64,000 nt of DNA from Spirochaetota bacterium (GTDB lineage Bacteria; Spirochaetota; UBA4802; JAKQUI01). Where the stretch lies: NCBI GenBank assembly GCA_029562645.1, contig JAKQUI010000069.1, forward strand, positions 186,001 through 250,000, written 5' to 3'. Below the pieces are notes generated by a model. The model was not told the DNA's origin. It saw only the letters and a list, made by a program, of their open reading frames with translations, and made no database searches. This document shows, in pieces, positions 54,993-63,838 of this stretch (position 1 is the stretch's first letter; every line of letters starts with the position of its first letter). A program made the translations under genes and the position numbers.

Positions 54993-55919
54993 TCACTGAA
55001 CGGCGATCTGGTTGTCGCCGTTCGCGTTCGCCTGGCGAAGCGCCGCGCGGACCTTCAGGATGAGCCCATCGAGGAGGTGCTCGATCTCGCTCTTCTGAAT
55101 GCGCCGTTTATCGGGGGATATGCTGTGCACGCCGATCCCGAAGGCCGGTTGAACGCTGTCGTCGCCGGCCTGATAGGGGACCCCCGCGAGCGCGTCACGG
55201 ATGCGCACCGCGATCGTCTCGGCATCGGCCTGTCGGGTATTGGGCAGGATCGCCATGAATTCCTCGGCGTCGTAGCGTCCGATGGTATCGTAGGGCCGGC
55301 AGGTCCTCGCCAGACGCTCACCCGCCTCCCTGACGAGATCGTCGTCGGCGGGCGTTCCGGTGCCGCTCGCGGCCGCGCGCGTCCCGGCGAGTCCCACCAG
55401 GATGACCGTAATCGGCCGCCCCTCCCGGACCGCGCGATTGAGCTCGGCGAGGAGCACGTCGAACAGCGCCCGTCGGTTCATGAGGCCCGTGACCGGGTCC
55501 TCGCGGGTGAGGCGCAAGAGCTTCTTCTGTGAATCGACCAGCCGATCATAGGAGCCCAGCATGCGGCGTCCGACGTCGATGCGGGCGCGCAGCTCATGCC
55601 CGTCGAAGGGCGTGAGCAGATAGTCGTCGGCGCCGGCGTTCATGGCGTCGATCACGTCGCCCATCGACTTCCGCGGGCACACCGCGACGATGTGGACGTA
55701 TCGGCTCTTCTTGAGGCTTCGGATGGTGCGGCACAGCGCGGCGGGATCAGCGGCGTGCAGCGCCCAGTCGATGATCGCGATCCGGATCGCCTGCTCCCTG
55801 ATGATCGCGACCGCGCTCGCGGCGTCCGATGCGCAGGCGAAATCGAACCGCTCGCGTTCGAGGACCTTCCGCATGGCCGCACCGGCAACCCGGTCATCGA
55901 CGACAACGAGCAGTTTCAT
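54993..55919 (-). CDS. Response regulator with degenerate GGDEF domain
   Basis: 308 residues from the ATG 55917-55919. The receiver (about 1-118) keeps acceptor Asp51 but has Thr103 where the conserved Lys should be (LLTPFD). In the GGDEF domain the signature reads DAEEF (217-221) in place of GG(D/E)EF, and the first metal-binding Asp is missing (LVGLAG instead of a DIDxFK-like strand). RxxD (R208-D211) five residues before it is intact. It therefore probably binds cyclic di-GMP but does not make it. It stands alone, between the EF-G paralogue and the omptin-like gene. Confidence 0.85.
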   Translation of the reverse strand: MKLLVVVDDRVAGAAMRKVLERERFDFACASDAASAVAIIREQAIRIAIIDWALHAADPAALCRTIRSLKKSRYVHIVAVCPRKSMGDVIDAMNAGADDYLLTPFDGHELRARIDVGRRMLGSYDRLVDSQKKLLRLTREDPVTGLMNRRALFDVLLAELNRAVREGRPITVILVGLAGTRAAASGTGTPADDDLVREAGERLARTCRPYDTIGRYDAEEFMAILPNTRQADAETIAVRIRDALAGVPYQAGDDSVQPAFGIGVHSISPDKRRIQKSEIEHLLDGLILKVRAALRQANANGDNQIAVQ

Positions 55920-55971
55920 GTGCAATACCTCGCAATGGCATTTGGTGCGGCATCGCCATCATCACCCCTGC

Positions 55972-57006
55972 CTAAAAAAAGGAGCATCCCACCCCAAGGG
56001 TTACAACAACGGTTTCGTTCCTGATTCTGTTTTCCAGCGTCCCGATCTCCTCGGCCGGCCCCTCGCGCGTGGCCTCGTAGCGCTCCTGGGTTTGCCCCCC
56101 CTCCGCCCGGATGAACGAGTAGGAAAACCCAAACGCGACATGGAAACGCTCTTCGATGAAAAAGCGCAACCCAAGCCTCGTCGCGATCCCCATGCCCGTG
56201 CTGTCTCCGGTCGCGATTTTGGAGCGGAGGATGTGGTCGTCGGCGTCCTTCGACTTGAGCCATGGCGAGACCATAAAATCCAGTTTGATCTCGACCTTGC
56301 CGTACAGGTTCACATAGGGCGAGAAGGTCACATACGGGATATAGTAGTCGATGTCGTAGGTCGCGACGATCCCGTGGACGATCACATGGTCCTCGTAACT
56401 GTATTTGCTGAGCTCGGGGTCCGCCGCGATATAGGCGGAATAGCGCGAATACGACGGATACCACTGGTCGATGTCGCTGATGGTGTAGTTGAACCGCTGG
56501 TACAGAAACCCCGCGCCGACGTCGATGTTGAGCGATTTCCGCTTCATCACCCGGTACGCGATGCTCGCGTCCACGATGAGGGCGCCCAGGCGCGTTTCGC
56601 TTTCGGAAAAGATGTCCAGGCTGTTCTTCTCGCCCCAATCCTTGCCCATGAGCTTGTAATAGCCCCAGTCGGAATCGCGCATCACGCCGGCGTCGCGGTT
56701 AATGTTGGTTTTCGCCTTGACCGACGTCCGGAAGCGCTCGGTGGCGGCGTACTGGACGCCGAGATAGGCCATGTACACCTCGAGCGGAAACCGGAGCTCG
56801 CTGATGGGAAAGTGGACCCGTCCGACGCTCCCGTTCGGGTAGGAGATCTTTCCGCCGATCTGATACTTGGTATAGCCGGAATACTTCTCCGAGCCGGCTT
56901 CGACGGTGAGCGCGCGATAGCCCGCTGCCGCCGTATCGGCCATGCCGAGGGCGGGGAGCGTCACGACCGCAACAGACACGCACATTCCGATGAGCCACCT
57001 CGGCAT
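55972..57006 (-). CDS. Omptin-like outer-membrane protease homologue
   Basis: 344 residues with a signal peptide (about 1-23, ending GMADT) and a terminal aromatic Phe. Two omptin signatures are conserved. D111-S-D113-W corresponds to the D83-Q-D85-W of OmpT, and D254-A-D256-D-H258 corresponds to its D208-N-D210-E-H212. The surrounding strands also align (SELRFPLEVY against SQLDWKF, and PYVTFSPYV against PYIGLTG). OmpT cleaves between basic residues at the cell surface; here substrate and lipid activation are unknown. The ATG has an AGGG site. It is divergent from the amidohydrolase gene across 140 bases. Confidence 0.8.
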   Translation of the reverse strand: MPRWLIGMCVSVAVVTLPALGMADTAAAGYRALTVEAGSEKYSGYTKYQIGGKISYPNGSVGRVHFPISELRFPLEVYMAYLGVQYAATERFRTSVKAKTNINRDAGVMRDSDWGYYKLMGKDWGEKNSLDIFSESETRLGALIVDASIAYRVMKRKSLNIDVGAGFLYQRFNYTISDIDQWYPSYSRYSAYIAADPELSKYSYEDHVIVHGIVATYDIDYYIPYVTFSPYVNLYGKVEIKLDFMVSPWLKSKDADDHILRSKIATGDSTGMGIATRLGLRFFIEERFHVAFGFSYSFIRAEGGQTQERYEATREGPAEEIGTLENRIRNETVVVTLGVGCSFF

Positions 57007-57146
57007 GCTGGACCCTCGTTCGAATCGTTTCGACCGCGCGGAACGGGCGAAATCACCTTGACTTTTCCGTTACGCGCCCGTTCCGTTACACAGCATACGC
57101 AAACAGGGGCAATTTGCAAGAATAATACCAGCATCGGGTGCTAATT

Positions 57147-58793
57147 ATGTTCGACTACCTCATCGCACACGCGAGCATTATCGACGGAACGGGGCGCGCG
57201 CCGTACCGGGGCGCGGTGGCCCTGCGCGGCGACCGCATCGAGGCCATCATTCCCGCACAACGCGGTGCGAAGATCGCGCTGCCCCGGGCGAAAAAGACCA
57301 TCGACGCCGACGGACGCGCGCTGGCGCCCGGCTTCATCGACATCCACTCTCACAACGATTGGCTGCTTCCGGACCCCGACCATATCGACATGCTCCAGCA
57401 CCTGATGCGTCAGGGCGTGACCACCGTGGTCACCGGACAGTGCGGCCTCTCACCCGCCCCCATCTACACCGAGAAGGACGACGAGATCCAATCGTTCGTG
57501 GACCTCCTGTGCGACCGGCAGATCTCGTTCGACTATTCCACGATGAACGCGTTCTTCGAATCGCTCGAGTCGAAGGGGATCGCCCTGAACATGGCGCACC
57601 TGGCGGGGCACGCGACGCTGCGCGCATCGCTCAAGGGCCTGCTCACCGACGCCCGCCTCACCATCGCCGACATGGCGCGACTGGAATACGCGCTCGACGA
57701 GTGCTTCGAGGCCGGCGTGTTCGGGCTCTCCTACGGCCTGGGCTACCCGCCGGGCATGTTCTCGCCGGAGGAGGAGCTGGTGTGGTTCGCGAAGATCGCC
57801 GGCCGCAAGAGCGGCGTCATGGCCGTACACCTCAAGGCGCTCTCGGCGGTATCGCCCACGTATCCCTACATCCCCGGCGGGACGCCCCATAATCTCATGT
57901 CGCTCAAGGAGACCATCACCCACGCGAAGAAGGCGGGCGTCGCGCTGCAGATATCGCACCTGGTGTTCCCGTACGAACCGACGTGGAAAACGGAGGAGCG
58001 GGCCATCGGGATGATCGAGAAGGAATACGAGGACGGCATGGACATCGCCTTCGACGCCTACCCCTACGCCGGCGGCAACACCTCCATCATCGCGCCCATC
58101 CCGGTGTGGTTCCTGGACAACTTCCAGGAGAACATCAAGAACGCCTTCATGATGAAAAAGCTCGTCACGCTGTTTCGCCTGTCGAAGAAGGTGCTCAAGT
58201 TCGACATGGGCGCCATCATGCTGCTGCGCGCCTTCCACAAGCCTTACGAAAAGTATGCGGGCCGGCTGTTCCGCGACATCGCCGCCGACCTGGGCATGGA
58301 CCCCATCGACGCCTATCTTCATTTCGCCGAGATCACCGAGGGAAAGGCGCGGGTGCTCCTGCCCGAGTTCTACGACAACGACGGGCGCGACGGCATCATG
58401 GCGCGGGTGCTCGCGCACCCGCTCTGCCGGTTCGAGACCGACACCCTCATCACCCGCAAGGGCGTTCAGAACCCGGCCACCTTCGGGACCTTTCCGCGCA
58501 TCCTGGGACGCTTCGTGCGCGAGTTTCGGCTGATGAGCCTTCCCGACGCGATCCACCGCATGACCGGCGCCTCGGCGCGCCGGATGGGCATACAGAAGCG
58601 CGGCGAGATCAAGAAGGGCTATTACGCGGACCTCGTCATCTTCGACCCGGACACGGTGCACGAAAACCCGATCCCCGACCAGCCGCCCCTCGGGATCGAA
58701 CACGTCTTCATCAACGGCAAGCAGGCGGTCGTGAACAACAAGGTCGACATGAAACGCCTGCACGGGCGCGTGCTGAGGAAGAACGACCAGTAA
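57147..58793 (+). CDS. D-aminoacylase / N-acyl-D-amino-acid deacylase-like amidohydrolase
   Basis: 548 residues from the ATG at 57147; a GTG three codons earlier is also possible. The start FDYLIAHASIIDGTGRAPYRG and APGFIDIHSHND with the metal His-x-His mark the amidohydrolase superfamily. The later VTTVVTGQCGLS, HLAGHATLR and KKGYYADLVIFDPDTV blocks fit the D-aminoacylase group. It would release D-amino acids from acyl-D-amino acids, possibly peptidoglycan debris. A cupin gene follows after 37 bases containing a hairpin. Confidence 0.9.
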   Translation: MFDYLIAHASIIDGTGRAPYRGAVALRGDRIEAIIPAQRGAKIALPRAKKTIDADGRALAPGFIDIHSHNDWLLPDPDHIDMLQHLMRQGVTTVVTGQCGLSPAPIYTEKDDEIQSFVDLLCDRQISFDYSTMNAFFESLESKGIALNMAHLAGHATLRASLKGLLTDARLTIADMARLEYALDECFEAGVFGLSYGLGYPPGMFSPEEELVWFAKIAGRKSGVMAVHLKALSAVSPTYPYIPGGTPHNLMSLKETITHAKKAGVALQISHLVFPYEPTWKTEERAIGMIEKEYEDGMDIAFDAYPYAGGNTSIIAPIPVWFLDNFQENIKNAFMMKKLVTLFRLSKKVLKFDMGAIMLLRAFHKPYEKYAGRLFRDIAADLGMDPIDAYLHFAEITEGKARVLLPEFYDNDGRDGIMARVLAHPLCRFETDTLITRKGVQNPATFGTFPRILGRFVREFRLMSLPDAIHRMTGASARRMGIQKRGEIKKGYYADLVIFDPDTVHENPIPDQPPLGIEHVFINGKQAVVNNKVDMKRLHGRVLRKNDQ

Positions 58794-58814
58794 AGACGGG
58801 GCACTGCCCCGTCT
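58794..58814. repeat. Perfect inverted repeat between amidohydrolase and cupin genes
   Basis: AGACGGGGC, a three-base loop ACT, then GCCCCGTCT: a perfect 9-base-pair stem starting directly after the stop codon. No T-run follows, so it is unlikely to be a full terminator. It could slow decay of the upstream message or attenuate read-through into the cupin gene. Confidence 0.85.
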
Positions 58815-58830
58815 CAAAGGAGCCATCGAC

Positions 58831-59178
58831 ATGATAACCATACGACATTACGACGACATCACCCCGATCCCGGTGGACGCGGACGGGGCGAAGAACGCGC
58901 GCAAGCGGCTGCTCGTGGGAGCGGCGGACGGCGTGCCCTACTTTTCCATTCGCATGTTCACCATCGGCCCGGGCGGCAACACGCCGTCGCACGCGCACGA
59001 TTTCGAGCATGAGATCTACATTCTCGAGGGGACCGCGAAGTGTGTGAGCGGCTCGACCGAGACGCCGGTGCGCGCGGGTTCCGTCATCTTCGTCCCCGGG
59101 GGAGAGCCGCACTGCTTCGTAAATACGGGCAGCGGCGACCTCGTGGTATTGTGCATGGTGCCCAAGGAGTACGAGTAG
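58831..59178 (+). CDS. Cupin-domain protein
   Basis: 115 residues, a single cupin barrel. The metal-binding first motif is seen in SHAHDFEHEIYILEG, and the second has GEPHCFVNTGSGDL. Such small cupins may be isomerases, dioxygenases or sensors. A good AAAGGAG site precedes the ATG. It follows the D-aminoacylase-like gene and may share its transcript, but I cannot give a substrate. Confidence 0.86.
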   Translation: MITIRHYDDITPIPVDADGAKNARKRLLVGAADGVPYFSIRMFTIGPGGNTPSHAHDFEHEIYILEGTAKCVSGSTETPVRAGSVIFVPGGEPHCFVNTGSGDLVVLCMVPKEYE

Positions 59179-59181
59179 GTC

Positions 59182-60111
59182 TTACGCCGTAAGAACCCGG
59201 TCCCCGAACACCACGCTATCGACAATCCGCGCGTTGGCCGCGATGACGCCGCCGGAAAGGACCACGCTGTTCTCCACGAGCGCGCCCTCGCCCAGCACCG
59301 CCCCGTCGCCGATCACGGAATTGCGAACGACCGCGCGATCGCGAATTCGCGCATCGCGGGAGATGGCATCCTGCGGAAGACCCAGCTCATGGCACATGAG
59401 CGAGCGAACGCCGTCTCGGTCCTCCAGCATGTGCAGATTCGCCTCGCGGAAGGAACGCAGCGAACCGATATCGAGCCAACACGATTCGTGCGCAACATAC
59501 CCGAGACGCGCATTGCGGATAAGTTCGACATAGCCGGTATAGACGATGCTCGAAAACTCCGGCACGAGATACGGGAAGAGTCGCGATGAAACGACCGCCG
59601 CGCCGGAATAGATATAGTCCGAACGCGCACCCCTTTCGAGGAAATTCTTGAAATCGATCACCCGATCGCCATCCACGCCCACCATGCCGATCTCCGATGC
59701 GCGTGGCGTTCGGTGCAATACGACCGTCGCGGGATCTCCCGTCCGCCGGTGCGCGTCGACGAGCGCAGCCACGTCGAGGTCCATGATCACGTCGCTGTTG
59801 AGGATCACGCACTCATCGCCGTCAATCTGACGCTCGCAATTCTTGAGGCCGCCCCCGGTCCCGAGGATTTCCTCCTCGAATGAAAAGAACAGCCGGCACC
59901 CGAAATCGCCGTGGGCCGCGAAAAAGCGCACGATATCGTGCGCCCGGTAGTGGAGGTTGATGATGATCTCGTCGATGCCCGCGCGCCTCAGGAGCGCGAG
60001 CGCATAGCAGATCGCCGGAATGTTCACCACCGGTACCAGCGGCTTCGGCATGCCGTCGGTGATGGGGCGCAGGCGCTCGCCGAACCCCGCCGCGAAGATG
60101 AATCCCTTCAT
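59182..60111 (-). CDS. Sugar-1-phosphate nucleotidyltransferase (MurU-like)
   Basis: 309 residues from the ATG 60109-60111, overlapping the kinase stop as ATGA. MKGFIFAAGFGERLRPITDGMPKPLVPV is the nucleotidyltransferase signature with the Lys that contacts the sugar phosphate. ILNSDVIMDLD supplies a metal ligand. The last ~70 residues are hexapeptide repeats (RDRAVVRNSVIGDGAVLGEGALVENSV), longer than Pseudomonas MurU. Pairing with the AmgK-like kinase suggests UDP-MurNAc recycling. Alternatives are GDP-mannose or glucose-1-phosphate transfer. Confidence 0.87.
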   Translation of the reverse strand: MKGFIFAAGFGERLRPITDGMPKPLVPVVNIPAICYALALLRRAGIDEIIINLHYRAHDIVRFFAAHGDFGCRLFFSFEEEILGTGGGLKNCERQIDGDECVILNSDVIMDLDVAALVDAHRRTGDPATVVLHRTPRASEIGMVGVDGDRVIDFKNFLERGARSDYIYSGAAVVSSRLFPYLVPEFSSIVYTGYVELIRNARLGYVAHESCWLDIGSLRSFREANLHMLEDRDGVRSLMCHELGLPQDAISRDARIRDRAVVRNSVIGDGAVLGEGALVENSVVLSGGVIAANARIVDSVVFGDRVLTA

Positions 60112-61109
60112 GCGCGCGTACCGATATTCTCTCGAATGATATCGTAGGCGGCCGCGAGCTCCGGCCGGCGCGAGACATACGCCGGGAGATAGCCGAGCGT
60201 GGTCGGGATCGACGACTCGTAGCGGCGCTTGCCCAGGCGTCCCACCTGGTAGCCGAAGGTGCCGACGGCCTTTACGTTGCGCTGGAAGGCCATGAGGTCG
60301 AACAGGCGGTCGTATTCGTCGCGCGACATCCGGAGGAGGCCCCGGTCCCGCAGCGCATCGAAGTGGCGCGTCATCATCATGCCCACGATATCGTCGTCCA
60401 GAACGCAATAGGAGTCGCGCACAAGCGAGACGATATCGTAGTGCGGCAATCCCATGCGTGCGTCCTGGAAGTCGATCACGAAAAGCGCGCCGCCCTTGGT
60501 CATGACGTTTCTGCTGTGATAATCGCGATGGTTGAGCACGAAGAGCTCCGGGCGATAGAGCTCGCCGGCGATGCGAAGGAACGCCTCGCGCAGCACCCGC
60601 TCGGCTGCCTCCGTCATCGACGCGTGAAAATATCCCTTGAGCGCGTGCTCGATGAAAAAGCCGAACTCGAACATGAGCTTGTCGATGTCGAAGGCGAGAT
60701 TGAACGGGAGGCGCGTCCCGTCGCCGCGAATGGACTGGATGTCCACGGCAATATCGACCATGCGCGCATAGATGTCGATCACCCCGCGGCGGGACAATGA
60801 GGGGAGAACGGTTTCGATGAGATCGTCCCCGGCATCCTCCTGGAGGATGAGGCCGTTCTCCATGTCCATCGCCAGAATCGCGGGAACGGGGACGCCGTTA
60901 TCATGGAGAAGGCCGTGGACTGCGGCGAACGGATACCCGTCGACTGGCGTTCCGGCGGCAGCGCCGTCGCGGCAGAGAATACAGGTGCGCTGCCCCGAGT
61001 GGACGCGAAAGTATTCGCGCGTGGAGGCGTCGCCCTCGAGCGGCGCTATGCGATCGAAAGCGTCGAGCGCGCCAGAGACGAAATCGCGCATCGTTGTATT
61101 AATGTCCAT
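60108..61109 (-). CDS. AmgK-like anomeric sugar kinase (aminoglycoside-phosphotransferase fold)
   Basis: 333 residues from the ATG 61107-61109; a longer frame upstream has no site. The pattern HRDYHSRNVM followed by VIDFQDARMGLPHYDIVSL is the active-site motif of AmgK and APH-type kinases. The start APLEGDASTREYFRV is the glycine-rich loop. AmgK phosphorylates N-acetylmuramate at C1 for reuse in peptidoglycan synthesis, and its gene usually precedes murU, as seen here. The lack of other recycling genes in the window leaves the substrate open. Confidence 0.85.
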   Translation of the reverse strand: MDINTTMRDFVSGALDAFDRIAPLEGDASTREYFRVHSGQRTCILCRDGAAAGTPVDGYPFAAVHGLLHDNGVPVPAILAMDMENGLILQEDAGDDLIETVLPSLSRRGVIDIYARMVDIAVDIQSIRGDGTRLPFNLAFDIDKLMFEFGFFIEHALKGYFHASMTEAAERVLREAFLRIAGELYRPELFVLNHRDYHSRNVMTKGGALFVIDFQDARMGLPHYDIVSLVRDSYCVLDDDIVGMMMTRHFDALRDRGLLRMSRDEYDRLFDLMAFQRNVKAVGTFGYQVGRLGKRRYESSIPTTLGYLPAYVSRRPELAAAYDIIRENIGTRA

Positions 61110-61213
61110 TGTCACGATGGCGTCGGGAGTGCCATCGTACAGTGAAATGAGCAAGTATAATTTGCCGCGCGGGTTCCGCTTCCCGCTGTCCCGCCCGATG
61201 GAATTGCGATGCC

Positions 61214-61245
61214 GGACCGCCCCCCGGGGGGGCCGGGGGCGGTCC
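61214..61245. repeat. Perfect GC-rich hairpin downstream of ftsZ
   Basis: GGACCGCCCCC (61214-61224) pairs with GGGGGCGGTCC (61235-61245), 11 pairs, with a ten-base GC loop. It lies 83 bases past the ftsZ stop and 105 upstream of the AmgK-like gene. No T-run follows on either strand. A second, weaker stem (GATGAT...ATCATC, 61280-61309) lies between it and ftsZ. They may stop or protect the ftsZ message. Confidence 0.75.
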
Positions 61246-61327
61246 GTGCGTTTATGGTCGTATCTGTCCGGTGCGATTCGATGATTTCATACTGCGAAGT
61301 ATCATCATCACTATAAAAGAAACCGCG

Positions 61328-62497
61328 CTAATCCAGCGTGCGCCGTAAGAACGCCGGTATGTCCAGGTCCTCGCGGGCGAAGTCGCGGCTGATGCGCTGC
61401 TTGTCCACCTTGAAGGTCTGATCGTTCACGGGAACGCGACGTGCGGCGGCGCCCTCCGGCTTGCGGCCCTCGATGAGCTGCAGCGAGGTTCCGGTCTGCT
61501 TGTCAAGATCGTTCACGCCGGGCCGATTGAGCTGGTTGCGGCGCCGGTCGAAACCGGTCGCGATCACCGTGACGCGCACGCGCTCGTCGAGCGACGGATC
61601 GATGGTGGTGCCGAAGATGATGTTGGCCTCCGGATCCACCTGCCGGGTGATGATGTCGTTGACCTCGTTCACCTCGTGGAGCGAGAGGTCGTTCCCGCCG
61701 GCGATGTTGATGAGCACGGCCTTCGCGCCCTCGATCCCGGTCTCCTCGAGGAGGGGGCTCGCGATGGCCATCTGCGTCGCCTCCACCGCCTTGTTTTCGC
61801 CGCTGCCGATGCCCACGCCCATGAGCGCATCGCCCGTCTCCCGCATAACGGTGCGCACGTCGGCGAAATCGACGTTCACCAGGCCGGTCACCATGATGAT
61901 GTCGGCGATGCCCTGCACGCCCTGGCGGAGGATGTCGTCGGCCAGGCGGAAGGCGTCGTCGATGGGGGTCTTCCGGTCAATGATTTTCAGGAGCTGGTCA
62001 TTGGGTATGGTGATGAGCGTGTCGACCTTCTCCTTGAGGGTTGTCACGCCCTCCTGCGCCACGGTCATGCGGCGCTTGCCCTCCACGCGGAAGGGCTTGG
62101 TGACCACGCCCACGACGAGCGCGTTGTGCTCCTTCGCTATCTCCGCCACCACCGGCGCCGCGCCGGTCCCCGTCCCGCCGCCCATGCCGGCGGTGATGAA
62201 GACCATGTCGGCCCCTTTGAGCGCCTTGCTGATCTTGTCGCGGTCCTCGTTGGCGGCCCCGCGGCCGACCTCGGGGTCCGCCCCCGCGCCCAGTCCCTTG
62301 GTGAGCTTCGTCCCGATCTGGATCTTCGTCTGCGCGAGCGAGTCCTTGAGCTGCTGCGCGTCCGTGTTCGCGACGATGAACTCGATGCCATCCATGCCGG
62401 TGGCGATCATTCGGTTGACCGCGTTGGTTCCCGCGCCACCCACGCCAATCACCTTGATTGTCGTGTGAAACGGCCGTTCCTCTTCGAGCTTAAACAT
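61328..62497 (-). CDS. ftsZ: Cell-division tubulin homologue FtsZ
   Basis: 389 residues. Nucleotide-binding [10 protein letters not shown], the tubulin signature [18 protein letters not shown], the T7 loop region [11 protein letters not shown] and the C-terminal anchor [13 protein letters not shown] are all present. It polymerises into the Z-ring and binds FtsA through the tail. The ATG has GGGGGGG upstream. The gene lies 97 bases after ftsA, and the gap carries a promoter candidate with a palindrome. Confidence 0.98.
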   Translation of the reverse strand: MFKLEEERPFHTTIKVIGVGGAGTNAVNRMIATGMDGIEFIVANTDAQQLKDSLAQTKIQIGTKLTKGLGAGADPEVGRGAANEDRDKISKALKGADMVFITAGMGGGTGTGAAPVVAEIAKEHNALVVGVVTKPFRVEGKRRMTVAQEGVTTLKEKVDTLITIPNDQLLKIIDRKTPIDDAFRLADDILRQGVQGIADIIMVTGLVNVDFADVRTVMRETGDALMGVGIGSGENKAVEATQMAIASPLLEETGIEGAKAVLINIAGGNDLSLHEVNEVNDIITRQVDPEANIIFGTTIDPSLDERVRVTVIATGFDRRRNQLNRPGVNDLDKQTGTSLQLIEGRKPEGAAARRVPVNDQTFKVDKQRISRDFAREDLDIPAFLRRTLD

Positions 62498-62540
62498 AGC
62501 CCCCCCTATTGTAACGATGTATGCGCGTCACACTATTACA

Positions 62541-62577
62541 ATGAGACATGTATAGATTATGTCTCATTATTTTTCAA
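62541..62577 (-). promoter_or_regulatory. Promoter candidate of ftsZ overlapped by a 9-bp palindrome
   Basis: On the minus strand TTGAAA (62577-62572), 17 bases, TATACA (62554-62549). A perfect inverted repeat, ATGAGACAT at 62541-62549 and ATGTCTCAT at 62559-62567, covers the -10 and half the spacer. A second repeat, ATTGTAA at 62508-62514 with TTACAAT at 62536-62542, lies just downstream in the leader. The layout fits an operator over the promoter. Confidence 0.5.
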
Positions 62578-62594
62578 AACAAAAATTATTTTTT

Positions 62595-63830
62595 CTACAA
62601 ATATTCTTCAAACCAGCGCCGGATGCGCGATCCCATCGCGCCGATGCCGCCGCCCGCCTTTTTCCGGGACGCGCGGCCCTGCGAGTACTGGTTCATCTTC
62701 ACGCCGTACTTCAACAGGCCCACCGCGTTCGCGAACTGCGGCGTGGCCACCACGTCCTTGAGTCCCACGATGTCGCGCGGCACGCCGAGGCGCACCGGCA
62801 TGTTGAGCACGCGCTCGGCCGCCTCCACGCAGCCCTCGATCATGCTGCCGCCGCCCACGAACACCGCGCCGGCCGCCACGATGTCCTTCTTGCCGCTGCG
62901 GACGAGCTCCTGCTCCACCATCTCCACGATCTCCATCATGCGCGGCTCGATGATCTGGGCGAGCTCCTGCTTGAACAGCCGCCGCGGCGCCCGCCCGCCC
63001 ACGGACGGCACCTCGATGGTCTCCGAGGCGTCCACCAGGTCTATCACCGCGCAGCCGTACTTCCGCTTGATCGACTCCGCGGACTCGATGGGCGTCCGCA
63101 GGCCGATGGAGATGTCGTTGGTCACGTGGATCCCGCCGATCGCCAGCACCGACGAGTAGGCTACGCCGCCCTCGACGTAAATCATGATATCGGTGGTCCC
63201 GCCGCCGATGTCCACCAGCACCACGCCGAGCTCCCGCTCGTCCTGCGACAGGGTCGCCTCGGCCGACGCCAGTGGCGAGAAGACGATATCGCTCACCGGA
63301 TAGCCCGCCTTGTTCACGGACTTCACCAGGTTCTGGATGCAGGTCGTCCCGCCGGTCACGATGTGGACCTCCGCCTCCAGCCGCACGCCGCTCATGCCGA
63401 TGGGGTCCTTGATCCCCGTCTGGTCGTCCACGGAGAACTCCTTGGACAGCACGTGGACGATCTCGCGGTCGGCGGGGATCACCACCGCCTGCGCCGCCTC
63501 GATCACGCGCTTCACCTCGACCGGGGTGATGGTGCGGTTCCGGTTGGATACCGCCACCACGCCGCGCGAGTTTTCCCCCTTCATGTGCTGGCCGGTGATG
63601 CCCACGTACATGCCGCCCACTTCGCTCCCGGCCATGAGCTCGGCGTCCTCGATCGCCTTGCCGATCGAGCTGATGGTATTGTCGATGTTGATGATGACGC
63701 CGTTCTTGAGCCCCTTCGCCGGCGCCACGCCCACGCCGCTCACCTCGACATCGCCGTTCTCGTTGCGATAGCCGATGACCGCGCAGGTTTTGGTCGTTCC
63801 GATATCGAGCCCGACAATAACGTCTTCCAT
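62595..63830 (-). CDS. ftsA: Cell-division protein FtsA
   Basis: 411 residues, actin-like. The N-terminus VGLDIGTTKTCAVIG is the phosphate-1 loop, LVDIGGGTTDIMIYVEGG the phosphate-2 loop, and FVGGGSMIEG the adenosine loop. The C-terminal SRIRRWFEEYL forms the amphipathic helix that ties the Z-ring to the membrane. It follows ftsQ by 8 bases and precedes ftsZ, the typical order. Confidence 0.97.
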   Translation of the reverse strand: MEDVIVGLDIGTTKTCAVIGYRNENGDVEVSGVGVAPAKGLKNGVIINIDNTISSIGKAIEDAELMAGSEVGGMYVGITGQHMKGENSRGVVAVSNRNRTITPVEVKRVIEAAQAVVIPADREIVHVLSKEFSVDDQTGIKDPIGMSGVRLEAEVHIVTGGTTCIQNLVKSVNKAGYPVSDIVFSPLASAEATLSQDERELGVVLVDIGGGTTDIMIYVEGGVAYSSVLAIGGIHVTNDISIGLRTPIESAESIKRKYGCAVIDLVDASETIEVPSVGGRAPRRLFKQELAQIIEPRMMEIVEMVEQELVRSGKKDIVAAGAVFVGGGSMIEGCVEAAERVLNMPVRLGVPRDIVGLKDVVATPQFANAVGLLKYGVKMNQYSQGRASRKKAGGGIGAMGSRIRRWFEEYL

Positions 63831-63838
63831 TCCGCCGC

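Noticed and set aside
62541-62570. Plus-strand terminator between ftsA and ftsZ (stem plus T-run)
   Set aside because: No plus-strand gene lies upstream. The stem fits better as an operator over the minus-strand ftsZ promoter.
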